Assembly (NCBI RefSeq): GCF_945859685.1
Contig: NC_079147.1
Location: 187,843,174 to 187,907,173 of the forward strand
Reading direction: 5' to 3'
DNA length: 64,000 nucleotides
Origin: Eupeodes corollae
Lineage: Eukaryota > Arthropoda > Insecta > Diptera > Syrphidae
The translations under genes were made by a program, and so were the position numbers. Position 1 is the first letter of the stretch; every line of letters begins with the position of its first letter. Positions 14,281-29,100 of the stretch are shown in pieces. The notes under the pieces are model-generated. The model had not been told where the DNA came from. It saw nothing but the letters and a program-made list of their open reading frames with translations, and made no database searches.

Positions 14281-17200
14281 AATGTTATGTTCCCCTAACC
14301 AACAACCCATTTACATATGCTCCAATTAAATCGCGTAAAAAGGATATATGCACCTACCTTCTGGACTGAAAAAAACAAGAACTTATATTTATTGAAGTCA
14401 AAGTTATATGAAAGCCACTTGTGACGCATATGTTACACTGCTTCGTTAAATTCTGACAGGTTGTAATGTAATGAATGCGGTCATAAGCACATTATTTTTC
14501 TATATATGAATGTACTACAAAAACCAATACCCTTTTCTTTCCGTACTCATTTTTCTATAAGTGTATACGACATTCCAATTAAGTAACCTTTTGTGTACCA
14601 TGACCTCTGTTTTATTATTTCCAATTGTTAGCTTCGAGTGGTATAGAAGGTATAACATGTTTTTTGTATTCATCCTAACCAAAACCTAACCTCAATGTGT
14701 AAAACAATTAACAAAACCATAAAGTGACAGGAGGAAGGAAGCTGCTAACAAAGATCATCGCATAGATGTACCGGTTTTACCTTCCTTATATTATATTGTG
14801 TTATGAATATCTCATAACAACGGAAATGAAATATTGAAAAGAATCATCCCGCAAAAAAGTAAAAAAAAATTAGGGGTGGTGAACACAAGGATACAAAAAA
14901 TTACAGAACCCATAAAAAGTGCTATAAATTTCCGCATATTTGACATTTTATGAAAAAGCCTATCTGACAGAAACCGAGAAATTCTAATTCAATATGATTT
15001 TCTATGATTTTAACCTCGAATAGGTTTTTCTATTCTATTTTCTAGGATAACTACATATGTAGATTATGAGGGCATATGAAATACATGCATATAATGTTGC
15101 GACCTATAATTTTTATTGAATATGCATTTTGGTTAACGAGATGACATTTATTTTTTCCATAAACGATGTAATTTATTTTGACTACTTCTGTGTTCTGTTT
15201 TTATTATTATTTATTGTGTCTGTCTCGGTTAAGTGTTTTGTACTTGTTTTTATTTTCTGTTTGTATTTTTTTATTTCTTTTTGTCTTAATTGGGAATGAA
15301 GTCGATAAAGTAAGTTAAAATTACATTTTTTAGGAAAATGATGATGTAAGAAAATATTAACATTAAAGACGTGTTTTATGATGAAAGACAATTCTTCTGT
15401 CTAATTGAATCTGATTTTACTTTTTCGAAGAAACTTTTGAAATCAATGCAGATATTTTTAACTTAACGAAACATGTATATGAAAACAAAGACACTTTATA
15501 ATTAGATAAACCTTTCGTACGTATCACCCTCTCAAACGAATTTGATTAGCTTGTTATCTTTTTGTGGGGTTTTCCATCGTTAAAATAAATCGATTTATTC
15601 TTGGTCTAGATCTGTTAAAACACAAATAACCTCTGTTTTTGCATTTCATGATTTAAGATCAACTGATTTTTGATTTAAGATCAACTCTGCAGACCTGGAT
15701 TTTCCGACAGATTTATCCCTATTTGCACCAGTACCACAATTTAAAAAAAAATATTTTGCTAAGAATTTGACAGCTCTGTTGCACTCGTTTTTGGCGGATA
15801 TCTGAATTTACCCATGGAAACCCCCATTAACATAGTTGAAAAGATGTGAATTGAAACAAAAAGATCTGACTTGTTTTCACGCATACATACTAGTAGAATT
15901 GACAAATAAGTTTTGACCGCAAATGTCACACACATTCAATCACTTAATGAATCAGCTGGTCAATTTAGCTCGTATGCGAACCAAGATGGCTGCCGGAGAT
16001 TTATATTTTCATTCGGGTTTTTGTTGTCAAATGTCATAAATTGTGTTCACATTTGACTTTATTGAGGTGATTTACCTAGACATTTCGCAATTTGAAATAC
16101 AAAAGTTTCGCTAAATGTTTTGCTTTATTTTTGGTTTTAAAATGACAGTTCATATGACATTTAACTTGTAGAATGAAAATACGAAGTGACAAACCATTCA
16201 AAAATGAAAAGAAAAACTTTCTTTCATCGTGTATACGCAAGATTGGTTTGGAATTGGAAGTTCACCAAAAATAAAATGATTCTCAAGTTATACAGACAGA
16301 AGTTTGATTGTTTTTTAAAACAAACAGTTTCCGTCTAAAAATTATTATTGTTATTTAACTCAAAAATGATCACCCAAGCATTAAATTCTATACAAACTAT
16401 AGCAATAAACCATTATACAATTTTACACTTCAACAGAAGACTAAATACGAGTATAGATTCAAATTTATAAACATAAGAAATTTATAATTACCCCCAAACC
16501 AATGTTCACTCCAACAAACCCATTAGGGGGAGACACTCAAAATACAAAATAAATGAAAAAATACCTCTTAAATAAAACAATTGTCATCGTCAGTTATTAT
16601 TTAACAAACCAAACTCTCACTCCAATCCTAAAAAGTCCAAACTCCTCCCGGGTCTAATAAAATTCTGGAAAATGCATTTTACACAGAGAACTAATATCTT
16701 TATACTTAAAATGTTCACTCTACGAACGAAATATGTACATTGTACAAGTGTATCTCAATTCTACAAATGAACAATACCACTTTTGAGAGCAGAGCCACTA
16801 AAGGCGACAAAAGAGGGCTATACAATGTCTTGGCTAGAGGGAGTTGGTGCCGGTCGGCAGCTTGGTGGTGGCAGGAAATGTTGGCAGATCTGCCATGGGT
16901 ACGCTCTCCGTTATGTACATTGAGAAAGGAGCCTACTTGAAAAAGAGTCGTTTTATAAATCCTTTTGTTAAAGTATATCAGTTCCACACTAAGAAGGTTT
17001 AAATAAGACTATAGAGCATAAGCTAACTGAAAAAAGTGGTATCGTTTCGTTTTGGTGGGAAACCAGAAAGTCTTAAATTTCTTCTCGTTGCATCTTAACG
17101 TACAAAGTACCATGTTGCAAAGACGACAGAACACAAAGGCAGAGACAGGAAAAAGAATCCCATTTTCCATAAAATATGTGCGATGACACATGAGATAGAG

Positions 17201-20200
17201 ACAGAAGAGTAGTTGGTCCTTGGTTTGTTGGTACTGAGCCCAAGTGGTCTAATTATGCTAAAGTGTTTTATGCGAGCATGTAAATGACTTAAGATTTTAA
17301 TCTTTTTCTTCTCACAAACAGAAAAAAAATATATTAAAATTGGTCCTTTTCTTCCAGACACATCGTTTATAAATGTGTTTTTTCTTTTCATTTAATAAAT
17401 TATTCAAAAGAAAATACAAATCAATTAAATGTGTTTGCGGCCTTAAAGTGATTTAAATTCTTGTGCATCCTGCCTAATGTTTATTCAAATAAATATAATA
17501 TCAGTGGGGGTGCCATACATAGTTTAAACCACTAAAACAGGGTTTTATTGCCAAGTGTAAACGTTGTATTTACAGACAGAACACACCTAACATAAATATA
17601 AGTAAAACACTTCACTTCATGAGTTTATCCTATGTTTAGGGGTGTAAATAAATGTTGTACAGGTTCGAGATACATATCAACCAGAGAGAATTATGTGTGT
17701 CTGAGGTTAAATCCATTTTACAACACGGATCATTAAGTTTTGAATGTAATTATTACAAAATCTTCCTATTCCAACACTCTCAATATAATCGCCACCATCA
17801 TAACATCATCATCTGGCGGTGCCCTTAGGACTTAAGGGATCATCTGCATGTACATAATGTATGTTTTCAAATCGGTCGGTCGTGTTTTAAGGGAGTGTGT
17901 AATAGTTTTTCTTTTTTTTTGAATTTACTTCTTGTTGTTTGTGATAAATTTATTTGCATATCAATTTCGTTTTATCGCTACTTGATTGAAATTTGATTGC
18001 AAATGTATCCTAAGGTCTATAAAGGTATCCCTTTTTTAAACTGTCAGAGAGATGAAGGATAGTTCCTTTGTGTTTGAAGTAAGAGCGATGACATTGTAAT
18101 TTTTATGCACATAACATTTTTATCAACGCGAAAAATTAAAATTCATCAGAGGGAGAATATTTTTGCATACCTCTTCCGATTCCTAAATATTCCATCATCA
18201 TGAAGTTGTTTAAAGGATATGACAGTTCGATGACTGTTTTATGACAGATATGAAAAGAATGTAATATGTTAGAGTGAATTTATTTGTACTAAGAAAAAAT
18301 ATAAAACTTACTATTTCAATTCATATTTTTATTTAACGAGTAAGAAAATTATAATGGTTTACATTTATACAAACTTTTTCCATTTAGATAGTTTGGCATT
18401 ACTCCGTTCCTGTCATTCTGACGTTAACATATTATTTTTTTTAAGATAGCCATTTCGCTTTCTTAGTAATTTGTTTGGATTCTGCTTTAGAACCTGTTTG
18501 TAAAATATTCGTTCAAAATTGGATCTCTTTTTTAATTTTGTTATTTCGATGGATTAAGTTAAGTTCAATTGTGTTTTACGGTTTGAACCTTAGTTGAACC
18601 TCAGTTAATCCACCGAGATCGATGACAGAAATTGCTTAGCCACAGATTAAATATGAAATCATGGTTGGTGAAAAACTTCTTCAAAGAATTGTTTTTTTCT
18701 GGAAAAATGTTTTAAATGTCACTTCATCGAATTCTCCATCTTTCCATGAGAACATTTTTCCCTCTGTCTTTTATGTCATCTAATTTGGTTTTGGCAAAAT
18801 TGAATTAATTAAAAATACCAAATTCAGTTTATCTCTGTAAAAATGAAACCAATTCCAATTGGATAATCTATTTTTAACATTTGTGATGATAATTATAAGC
18901 ATTTATATTCGAATTAAATTTCGAATTATTCTCCCACGTATGTACTCCATTGACCCATTTAAAACAAAATCCTATTAATTTAAATGCATTTTGTTTTTCT
19001 TTCTTTAATTTTTTTGTAAATCGATGCAATTAGCTCAATTAGTTGAAAATATGCATACATATACATAATTAAAAATCATTGTTATCAATACATTTCGAAA
19101 TAAAAACTAAATATTTTGACACATCCTGACAACGCTATCCATCTGTCAAATTATAATTATTCAAAACATTAATGCACAATCATCATTGGATTTTACTGTT
19201 TAAATTTAATTTTCTTATGAATATGTATGTAAGTGAAATGGATTAATATGTCATTAAAAGGATTATGTAGGTGGAAACAGTTGTTGTTGTTATTATAGCC
19301 CATACGCAGAAATACTAATATTTTCATATCATCATAAGGTTTTGATGACATATCCTCGCGTTCGAAAATTTAATTAAATTTTCAACTCACATATAAGAAC
19401 AAACTTCTCATCATCATCTTTGTTTATTGTTGAAATAAACTCAAAAACTTGTTCTCTGATTTGCAATGTTTGTTTGTTTATTTAAATTCAAAAATACATG
19501 GGCCAATTTTCACATTCAAAAAACCCACAAAAGAAGAAAGAACATAACCTCTTTCTCATTTAATAAAGAAGAAACAACACTATAAACTTTCGGAATTGAA
19601 TTAATTGTTTACACTTGTGAATGTGATAGGGGTCTAGAAGGAGAGCAAGTTCAAAATCATATATGAACTACAACTTCATCGTTTTATGTTGAGGCAAGGT
19701 TTTTCATTGATTTATTTTGTGTGTTAAATATGATGTTCTACTTCTACCTCCATTTTCTTATTAGATTTTAAGAATATTGAGTTGGGAGGAAAGGAAAATT
19801 AAATCAGTCACCATTTCGAATTGAATTTCCATTTCATATGTGAGTGTTATAACTCTGTGGTTATGTGACATTTCATACGTCACCATTTGTCATTAAGTTT
19901 TTCGCAATTCGATTCGAACAAGAAACAGGCAAAAACTATAACTGTCACGAAGAAATTGAATTGAAGCTAATTTTAAAGTGTTCTGTCATTATTGTATACT
20001 TCCCTGCCTATTTCTTTTTTTTATTTTGTATCAAGTATTGAAGGACGTCCCTTGATTATCAATTGGTATATAATTTTTTATAACCTTGATTCAGGGTTGA
20101 AAATTATATGTTCATTTTTTTGTGTTAAGGGGAGAGTTTGTATGGCAATTGATGATGATGGTTATTTTGAAAATTTAAAATCACTAAGCTTGATTTTTCA

Positions 20201-20639
20201 CTCTCAAGTGGCAATTGATACAAATGTAATCATTATGGACAATTGACAGTTGTTGTGGTTTGATTTTATGAAATTTTCACTGGATGGCTTTTGACAATCT
20301 GTGGGGATTTTTGAAAGGAAGAAAAAGAAGTGATGGATGTTTTTGTGGTTTCGTTTGATTGTCACATATGTCATGAAAATAGGCTTTATTAACTTTTGGT
20401 GGTTTTAAAAAGATGTTTTAGTGTTTTCTGATTTTGGATATTGATAATTCTGCTATGTTCACATGCAAATTGAAAATCAGGCGTGTAAGTTTACTCACAG
20501 GATCGAGGAATGTTTCAGTGTGAATTATGTTCTTTAAGAATAAGATAATTTCAATTATGTGTAAGTTTTAATGAATTCTTTTAGACTGTCAAAGAGGTGT
20601 CAAATACGAATGGACAAACAAACGTGATTTTTTACATTT

Positions 20640-21015
20640 TAAAAAGTCAATTTCAAACCAAAACACATTTAAATTACAAGAAACCAATTAACACTTATGT
20701 TAGGATAATAAAATTTGCATTTTGTTCTCTCAAACAAGACAATTTTGTAAACAAAATCTGGTAGTAACGAATTGCAGTGTGGTTGCTACGAACTGTCAAA
20801 CTCTATTTGCGTTCCACATACCATCCACACTGCAACGAATAAATTGTTCGTGCTCAACTTAACCTTAAAATTATATCACTCTTGTTTTGTTTGTTGAAAA
20901 GGGTAATTATTAATTGACAATTCGTCGCTGTCTGTGAATAGAAAAAAAGCTCATGTGAAAGAAAAGTCAAAGTATGCGAACATCCACAATTTGTAGCTTT
21001 AGTTTTTGACAGTTG
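20640..21015. repeat. Diverged copy of the CACATGAG-type MITE family
   Basis: The block around 20,790-20,870 (ACGAACTGTCAAACTCTATT, GCGTTCCACATACC, CACACTGCAACGAATAAA) is clearly homologous to the complete element at 58,581-59,023, and the upstream part (AGTCAATTTCAAACC through TAATAAAATTTGCATTTTG) is shared with 29,975-30,185. A further shared segment, CTCATGTGAAAGAAAAGTCAAA, follows near 20,952. Termini and target duplication are no longer clear. Confidence 0.65.
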
Positions 21016-21373
21016 TAAATGTTTGAGAGTGTGATAGCCACGGATTATATTCTTATGTCATAACTTAATAGCCAAAGAATAAATAAGTTCATAAAGCATA
21101 AGATCGGAGTTTTGACAGATTTAAATAGATAAATAAATAAACAGATCATAAAGCAATTTGAGAATCTCCAAGCATTGTTCATTGTGGTTAATATAAATAA
21201 ATCTTTTTTTGGGTTTAACCTGAAAAACGTCATGTCATTGATATAACATTTCATAAAATACTTTTAATAAATGATAACAAGAACTATCGGTTCTTTTTTT
21301 TTAAATTCAAATAAAAGGTCTTTAAGGACAGATGAATAAAACATAAATTATTTAGTAAATTGTTGTCATTTCC

Positions 21374-21830
21374 TTATATTATGATTAAATAAGTAAATGT
21401 ATAGAATATAATATCGGGCAAATAGCTGCCGCGACCTCGGGGGGACACCTCCATCCGAAAGTCAAAATTTTCGATGATGCTGAGACATAATTGAGGTTCT
21501 ATGCTGTTAATGTGCAGAATTATCTCATCCTGAATTGTGACTGGCTTATCGTCGTAAGCCTTTTCTTTCAAATAACCCTATAAAATTAAGTCCATTTTCC
21601 AAAGTCGAATTAAATAACCTTGGCGGCCAATTGACATCGAAACACGTCAGATAATAAGGCCATGAAATTTGTCGAGCAAAAGAGCCATTGTTTCTTTAGT
21701 TGTGTGGCCCTTAAAACTATACATATCGTCCACATCCATGTCTTCCAATTCGCGCCACGTCACGTTGGCAAAGTGCACGATATGCATTTTGAACAACTTT
21801 AACGCGTTGCTCTATTGTGTATCTTTTCAT
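21374..21830 (-). pseudogene. Internally deleted mariner/IS630-type transposase relic
   Basis: On the minus strand, a start at 21,830 opens MKRYTIEQRVKVVQNAY, the typical N-terminus of a widespread arthropod mariner-like (Tc1/mariner/IS630) transposase. About 40 codons later the sequence jumps to the C-terminal third: VDDMYSF, then KETMALLLDKFHG, DVNWPPR in a shifted frame, and GYLKEKAYDDKP through RGSYLPDIIFYT. Most of the catalytic core, including the SDEAHFW block and the QDGA block of the second aspartate, is missing. Frameshifts and stops confirm it is dead. It sits in the bib intron with no functional link to bib. I did not resolve terminal inverted repeats. Confidence 0.8.
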
Positions 21831-24639
21831 GGTTCAAGTTGAGTTAGTCTTAAATTGAGAAATGTCAAATGAAATGCAGAATAAAACTGGACGTTTATGT
21901 GTAATTCACATTTAAAATCAGACCTTAAAAGTTAACCACCCTTTACAATTTTATCTGTCAGTTTGACTTATATGATTGGTTATTTGCTCGAATGTAAAAA
22001 AAAACCGTACCTCAAAGTATAGAAGAAGCTTCAAATGAATTAGTTGATTAGAGCTAATTTCCCTTAAAAAATACTCGCATCTCTTATGGGTTTTAAAATG
22101 CAAGTGTTCCTTATCCACTTAACAAATCACACCTAATCCATCATCCAAATCTTTTTATCTTCTTCTTTTCATAATCAACAATCTAAATAAATTGCCTCTA
22201 TTGAGCAATGAATATGCAAAGAGCATATGCAAAAAACATGCCTAAACCTCCCCGTTTGTCATCTTATTTATCAAAATCCGATAAGTTATTCTTGCATGTT
22301 ATTTAATTTCTTTTTTATTAATCATTTGATCCTATTACTTATGCAAAACTACAACCAAAAGAAAACCCTTAAAAAACCCACATGTGTGTCAACTTATAGT
22401 TTTCCAAGTACTTATGTTTTATACAAACAATAGAAGGACTTCCTTTGCTGATGATGATGATGATCTAAAATCTGAATATTCCTACCAACAAACAAGACAC
22501 ACAAAAATAACCATGAAGGAAAATCCCTCAATTAAAGAACCATAAAACTCTTATCTACCGTACGCTATATTGATCCCAAAACAAACGACAGAACAGAGTT
22601 TTCCATAAACCACCACATCGTGCCGCGCTGCGCCGGTGATGATGGATAAAAAAGCTACCACCATCTAGGTATCCGGGCATGGCAACAGGAACAGATACAG
22701 GAACTGGGAAACTTCACTCTGCCCATTTAATTGAATATCAATTTGAGGTTAGGTAATCGATCAAACTCCTCTCCATCCAGTTGTGTTATGTTCACACTGA
22801 ATAATAAATTAATAAAAATCGAAAAAATAATAAAATCAAACCATAAAAAAGAAACCAACATAAATTGTTAACCACAAAGGATCTACTCTCGGCTCGGCTT
22901 GGATGTGTCATGTGGTGACTGGTGAGCCTGAGCCCCCTGCACTACTTTATGATGCATACAAAAATATATAATTCTTAACATCTGGGAGTGCGAAAATATT
23001 TGCATACCTCGTTGATTAACAACAACCAGGGACACACAAGAACATATACAACACATTGACAGAGAGTGGAAGAGGATGAAGCGAATCTTCCACACTTGGT
23101 AGTGACCCGATGGGAACTCGAAACACAAAACAGAGAGATCCCACCCTGATTTGCATAAAATATTTATGTACAAAGGATATGTTTTCTATATTTTCTTTTA
23201 GCATATATTTTTCTCTGTATGTTTCTTCTTGTGTTGTAAAATGTTTGAGGGTAGAATGAACCCCTTCCTGTGTATAACTGTATAAGTACGAAGGATCCTA
23301 ACTTGTGGTGTAACACATCCTGGTTTTGGAGGACGATGACGACGAGAAGGAGGTGGGTTTGGATTTTGGATTTGTCAAGTCTATTAACAGACAATTCGTC
23401 TAACAAATAAATTTAACCTCCAGCAATTGACCTTTTCTCTGGTCCAATTTCTATGTCTCCGTCCCTGTCAGTCCCTGTACCCTGTGTAGTTTGTGTCCTA
23501 TTGCATATTTTATTGCGCCATTTGACACTTATACGAGAGTGAGTAAGTATACAGGGTGTGGTTACAAATCTTATCATTAAAACCCCTGTGGGAACAATGG
23601 AATTAGGTTGGCTAAGATTGTTGTGCAAGAGTTAAGTGATTCCATTGTACATATGTGGTTTTATTTTAATTTCTCCAATCTCTATCTCCATACTCACCAT
23701 ACACTGCTCCATCTGTGGTTTGTTTTTGGAATTTATTTTTAAACTTGATGCCATGATGGTGATAATTGCAACAAATTTATGTGATGCCAGGCCAGGACTG
23801 CGGAGTTACTTAGCTTTTTCTCTGTTGGTATAGGACCTTTTGATGGTGATATTTAAAGGCGGTCCCCTTTCCCATTCCCCTTTGCTACGTATTGCGTGGA
23901 GAGAAGGGATTTAAAGTTTGCAATCAACCTCTTCAAACGACCATACCGACATTGCCGACGACGACGACCGACGCCGCCACTACCGCCAGACCAAAAGACT
24001 GTTTAGTTCTTGACCGCAAACAATTTATTGCTTATGAATGTTGTGTGTTTGGTTGGGTTTTTGTACTTTTGTTTTCTCTCCTGTTTTCCTTCGTCCATTG
24101 AGTATATACTTGGGGTTTCTTCTGTTCTTTTTGTGGGCATTTTGTTTTTTTGGAGAGATGTGCTGTCATAATTAATGTCTTCTTGAGGAGTTTTGCACAT
24201 TTAATTGAGTTTTTCTTTTATTTTCATCAATTGGGTTTAACTTTTTTGGTGATGTTTTTGTTTCAAAAAGTTTGTTTTGTAAAACCTCTCACGAAGAAGA
24301 AGTTTTACTCTTGTAAAATAGGAGTGAGGAGATAATGTCAAAAACATTGGGGACTTTAACCATACAAACAAAAATAAAACCCTAACGGTTTATGATATTC
24401 TCTAATCGTGTTTTTTTTTTTTTTTGTTTGGGTTTCTCTACAAAAAGTTTAACTGGGTCTTTAGAACGGTTAAGGACTTTTGAGATTTGAGTAAATTAGA
24501 ATTAGTGTAGTTTGTTAAGAGTTTCAAAAAAGTCACACAAATTCAAAAGAAGGTAACTTTTTATTTTTCTTAAGAATATCTATCAAACATCGATTATGCA
24601 TATTAAAAATTATTTAGGAGGTTTTGTATTTGAATTGAC

Positions 24640-25503
24640 TTTCAGTCCCCATTTTTTACAATACTCATATAGCCTATTCATCATATAAGCTGTGGTGAAG
24701 CTGGAGACTCTGCCAAAATGACAATGTCATCAGCATAAATAATTACTTTTATTTTTAAGCTTTCAAACTCCACTCGAAAAGGAAGCCAATCAACCGAGTC
24801 ATCAAGAAATAACGCAAATAACAATGGACTGAGATTGCATCCTTGAAGTAGTCCTCGATTTATTTGGACCTCTTTTGATTTACCACACCTATTATGAACG
24901 CTAGCTGCCGTTTGATTGTAAAGTTTTTCCAGTGCTTTAACAAACTTACACCTAAGTTGTAAAGTGTATAGAACAGCGTTTTCCTGTCAACTGTATCAAA
25001 TGCAGCTTTCAAGTCAAAGAAAAGGTTAAAGTTTAGCATTAAGGTTGAGTTTGCTTCGTATTATACATCCAAGAATAAAAATGTTATCGGCTGTAGAATA
25101 CCCTTTCCGAAACTCTGACTGATACTCGCTCATTTTGTTGTTTAAATTTTCCCAGTTAATAAGCCTTCTATTGCATTAAGGAATGATATTCCCCTATAGT
25201 TTGCTGGGTCGTTTGTGTCACCTATTTAAAGTGTTGGCCACACAATAGCCTCATCGAAGCAATCGGGATGTACAGCAAAACTAAAGATGGTATTGAGTGC
25301 TTGCTCCAGTTTTTCTTAAATTCAGTGGAAGTATATTTGAAGAACTTTGCGGGAATCCCGTCTGTGCCAGCTGCTTTGCCATCTTTAAGCGACTCTAGTA
25401 CCCTTTCTACTTCCAAAACCGTTATCTGCGCATCAAGGATATCATCTTCGTTATGTGGTTTCGCATAACTCCATACTAGTTGTTCCGAAGATATATTTAG
25501 CAA
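24640..25503 (-). pseudogene. Non-LTR retrotransposon reverse-transcriptase relic
   Basis: Read on the minus strand, an open stretch (25,503-25,222) contains LKDGKAAGTDGIPAKFFKY, the RT block that precedes the finger domain in LINEs. Further on, with frameshifts, come FFDLKAAFDTVDR, LYNQTAASVHNRCGKSKEVQ, GLLQGCNLSPLLFALF and IIYADDIVILAES. The YADD catalytic box is near 24,728-24,740. Order and spacing fit a LINE RT domain of the Jockey/CR1-like broad group; the clade is uncertain. Stops and frameshifts make it non-functional. No 5' endonuclease, poly-A tail or target duplication was found. Confidence 0.8.
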
Positions 25504-25849
25504 TCCTAAAAAATGTAGCCTTGAGTCCTCTAGAGAAATACTCCTTCATTTTGGTCGCACCAATCTGTTTTTTGTCGTATAGTGTATGTGTCTTTAAGAA
25601 AAGTGACGGGGGCCAGCCAGAAAACTAAAAGGGGCATAAATGTGTTAAATTCATTGAGGAAATTGTTCTTACAATTACTTTACGTTAGGCTAACGAATTC
25701 TGTTGAAAAACAAAAGAATATGATCACTTGCTACAAAGCAAGCTTCTATTAAAACTTTTTAATTATTCAGCAAATCTTTGTGTTAAAGACTGCGGTAAGG
25801 CGATTTATTGATACAATTAAAGGTCTATATAATTTTTTTGTTGAACTTT

Positions 25850-26135
25850 AAAGCTGAATTCGACACAATCAATAGCTTTCATTAGTAATAGGTTTCACAA
25901 CCAAATTCATAAAATTGTAAAAGAAGATACTTGAGAACAATATTGCATTTGTGTAAATTTCAAACAGACGTCGTTTCTCAAAGCTGTGTTTTGAGTCCTT
26001 TGTTATTTTCCTTATTTATGCAGACGATCTCGTTATTGTGTCAGATTACCCGTTTACTCTACAGCATCAAATCAATTACTTATAAAACTACTGTGATAGT
26101 TGGGATCTCGAAATAAACAGCTCGAAGTCTTAAAT
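25850..26135 (+). pseudogene. Second reverse-transcriptase relic, opposite strand
   Basis: Plus-strand fragments resembling an RT core: EFDTIN near 25,858, then VLSPLLFSLFM near 25,997, then in a shifted frame YADDLVIVSDYPFTLQHQ near 26,019, and CDSWDLEINSSKS near 26,091. The YADD box and the following helix-like segment are the best evidence. It is short, multiply frameshifted, and lies tail-to-head against the minus-strand relic at 24,640-25,503, so it is probably a separate LINE insertion. Clade not determined. Confidence 0.65.
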
Positions 26136-29100
26136 TATCTTTTTTTTTATATTTTTCTAAAAAAGCGGATTACATTATCAAGATAATGAGTCGATCAGGC
26201 CTAAACCTTCAAAAACGAATTCTTAAGATAAGTTTCGATAGTGGTTACAGCCCAGTCAAAAACTTCTGAAGTTGTATTAGTTATATTATATTTAAAGATG
26301 TTTTAAAGCAAGAAAAGACAATAACTCAATTTTCTTAAAACATGTTATTGTAGAATGAAAATTAAAAACATATCACAATAAAACCTCTTATTGGAAAATT
26401 CTACACACAAATGACAGATGCAACTGTCTTTTAAATCGGTATTGTAGTTTTATACAAAGTTTGAAAAGCTTTAAGCAACATTTAATTCATCTTAATATTT
26501 AAGATGTATTTATGGATCTTAATATTGGCTAGCCACCTAGCTCCATCGCACCAAGAAATCATATACATATACAAAAACCGGAAGCTAATAATCAAACAAA
26601 AAAATACAAACCCAAATCCAAACTAAACTCTTTATATTCAATCATAAAATTTTACACACTTCCAATTTCCTCCTAAATCTTTCGCATCAAAAGACTCATC
26701 CCAAAAACCTCAAATCATAATGAAATCAGTCTAAGGTAAACCAAAAAGTTATATAGTTGAAGTTCCTTTTGTTTTCCACTTCATGGCTTATTTAATTTCT
26801 AATGCAAACTTTTACTCCACACACACACGTCAAAGATGACACTATTATATGTTCCTATAAAGGACTTATATACAAAATACCCTTGATAGAAATAGAAACA
26901 ACCACAACACCACCTCGTCTTTTCTTAAGATTTAAATAGCAAATGACAAAAGGGAATACTCTACTCCTTATAAAGCTGATGTATATGGTCTAAGAAGTGT
27001 GTTCTTGTTCTGTGTTCCCATTTCGTTAACTCAATCTTGTCCTAGCAGCATACCTATAAACATACCTATCTTCTATCTTCTTAAGAAAACTTTACCAAAC
27101 TAATTTGTGACACACTTTTCTTTCCATCTTCTTCTTCATCTTCATCTTTAACTTGTTCGTATGCATCTATAAAAGTATATTATTATTATTATCGCCATCA
27201 TCATCTTCGTTGGTGGTGCAAACTCAATAATAACTCTCTCACGAAAGCTCTATTCGTATATAAACCTATTCGCACTATTAACTTATCAAGTGCACCGAAA
27301 TCAAAAACAAACAAACTCCTTGAGACGCAAGACCTCAAAATCTTTTAGAACATAACTTGTTCTTCTTTCGTATATTTTTTCTTTTTTATTTCATTTCCTC
27401 ATACCTTTAGTTTCTTTCTTAAGAGATAAAATTTCTTCTTCAATATCCGTATATAGTCTTGAAAGAGTCTAAAATACTGCGATGATGGCATCAGATTCTA
27501 AACACCACATACCTATGTAGCTATAAGCTTGCTCTTCATCTTACCTACCTCTATAATATTATTTTATGTACGATGTGCAATGTGCCACATCTATCGTCGT
27601 CGTCCTTTCTCACTAAGAGGGCAAATATACTCTTTTAAATGCAAATGTCAGGAATGGATAGGACCTACCCTATAACACTCGTATCTACTCATCGTCTCCT
27701 TTATAGGAGAGAAGTTGTATTTTAATACAAGTATATCTACCTCTCTAACTATGTTACGAAAATCCAGGGCACTTGTATGCTCCAGGAAATTCATGTTTCC
27801 ATCACACACCACTAAACTATACCTACCCTCAAGACTCAGCCTTAGCCTCAGCCTCTCCCACTTCATATGGAACAAAAAAATATATTTAAAAAAACGGCAG
27901 ACAAGGGCTATCAATTGAGTCACGGAGAAGGATCGCATCAATTCAATTTACAGTTTACAGTTTACCATGATCCAGTATCAATTTCTCAAAAAGCGACTAT
28001 AGATACGTTCGAGTGTCGAGCATATACAAGCTCAAGTATAGTATTCTAAATATTTCACGAAAGTTAACCCGCATTTTGTGTCGATTTGTAATTGAAACAC
28101 GAAATCCTCCCCTTTTTTTATCTGATATAGTTTTTTGACGGAGAGACCAAGCTACCAGCAGCTATAGAGTCTATAGTCTATACTCTGCTCAGCTCTGCTC
28201 TGTAACTGTATATTATACTCGTAAGTTCGTACTACATAAAAGAAGAATGAGGTTTTCTTTTTATGTCAAACATGTTTTCCATTTCGGAAATTTTCAACAA
28301 CCCCTAATTTTTCAATTGTCCGGAAAAACGATTGCTTCTGGTGTGTCATGGATACTTTATCGTACGTATGTACATAATGTAGGTATAAAAAGTACACGCA
28401 ATTAATCAAATTTGACGCATACAAAAAAAAATGTATGTATTTCAAAAACTAAAAAATTCAATTGGAATTTTATACGATAGACGGAATTCCGGTTTTATCT
28501 TTTTTTTTTGAAGTCCACTTGTTCGTTTTTATTTGGAACATGTGTCAAAATCCTGATGGGGTGGTCGCATCATACACCTCTCAACCGCTACTAGCGAAAG
28601 CGGACTGCAAGGACAACTGACATGACGTAGATGTTTTATAATTGACTATATCAGTTCTTCAAAGTCTGATACAATTAGTTTTTGCACTTTTTTAATTTTC
28701 GAAACATTTTAAAACTACTTGTACATATCTACGTTACGTGTTGGGTGAATACCAACCACATTGAGTGTGCCTTGAGGCAAATTTTAGGGGATGTTTGATG
28801 AGAGAGGGTTTTTGTATGCAAGTGAATGGAAATTTCGGTTTTAAAATGAAATTTAAATATTCAACAAAGTGCGATGTAAATTTTTCGAACACTTGTTAAA
28901 GTGTTTTTTATTCAATTGAACGAATTAAGTGGGTAAAGGGTCAGTTGTTGGGTACTTGAATAAATATAAGAACAGAAAACCCGACACGTGAACAGGTTGG
29001 TTTGAAGGTTTTTTTTTTAAATGAAAAGTTTCCCATAGTAGAAGTTATGGCCAGAGTATACTCGTAGAACTTCTGAGTGCAGATGGGAATCATGATACAA

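Noticed and set aside
27640..28050. Short open frames on both strands near 27.7-28.0 kb
   Set aside because: No similarity recognised; frames interrupt each other and composition is that of flanking intron.
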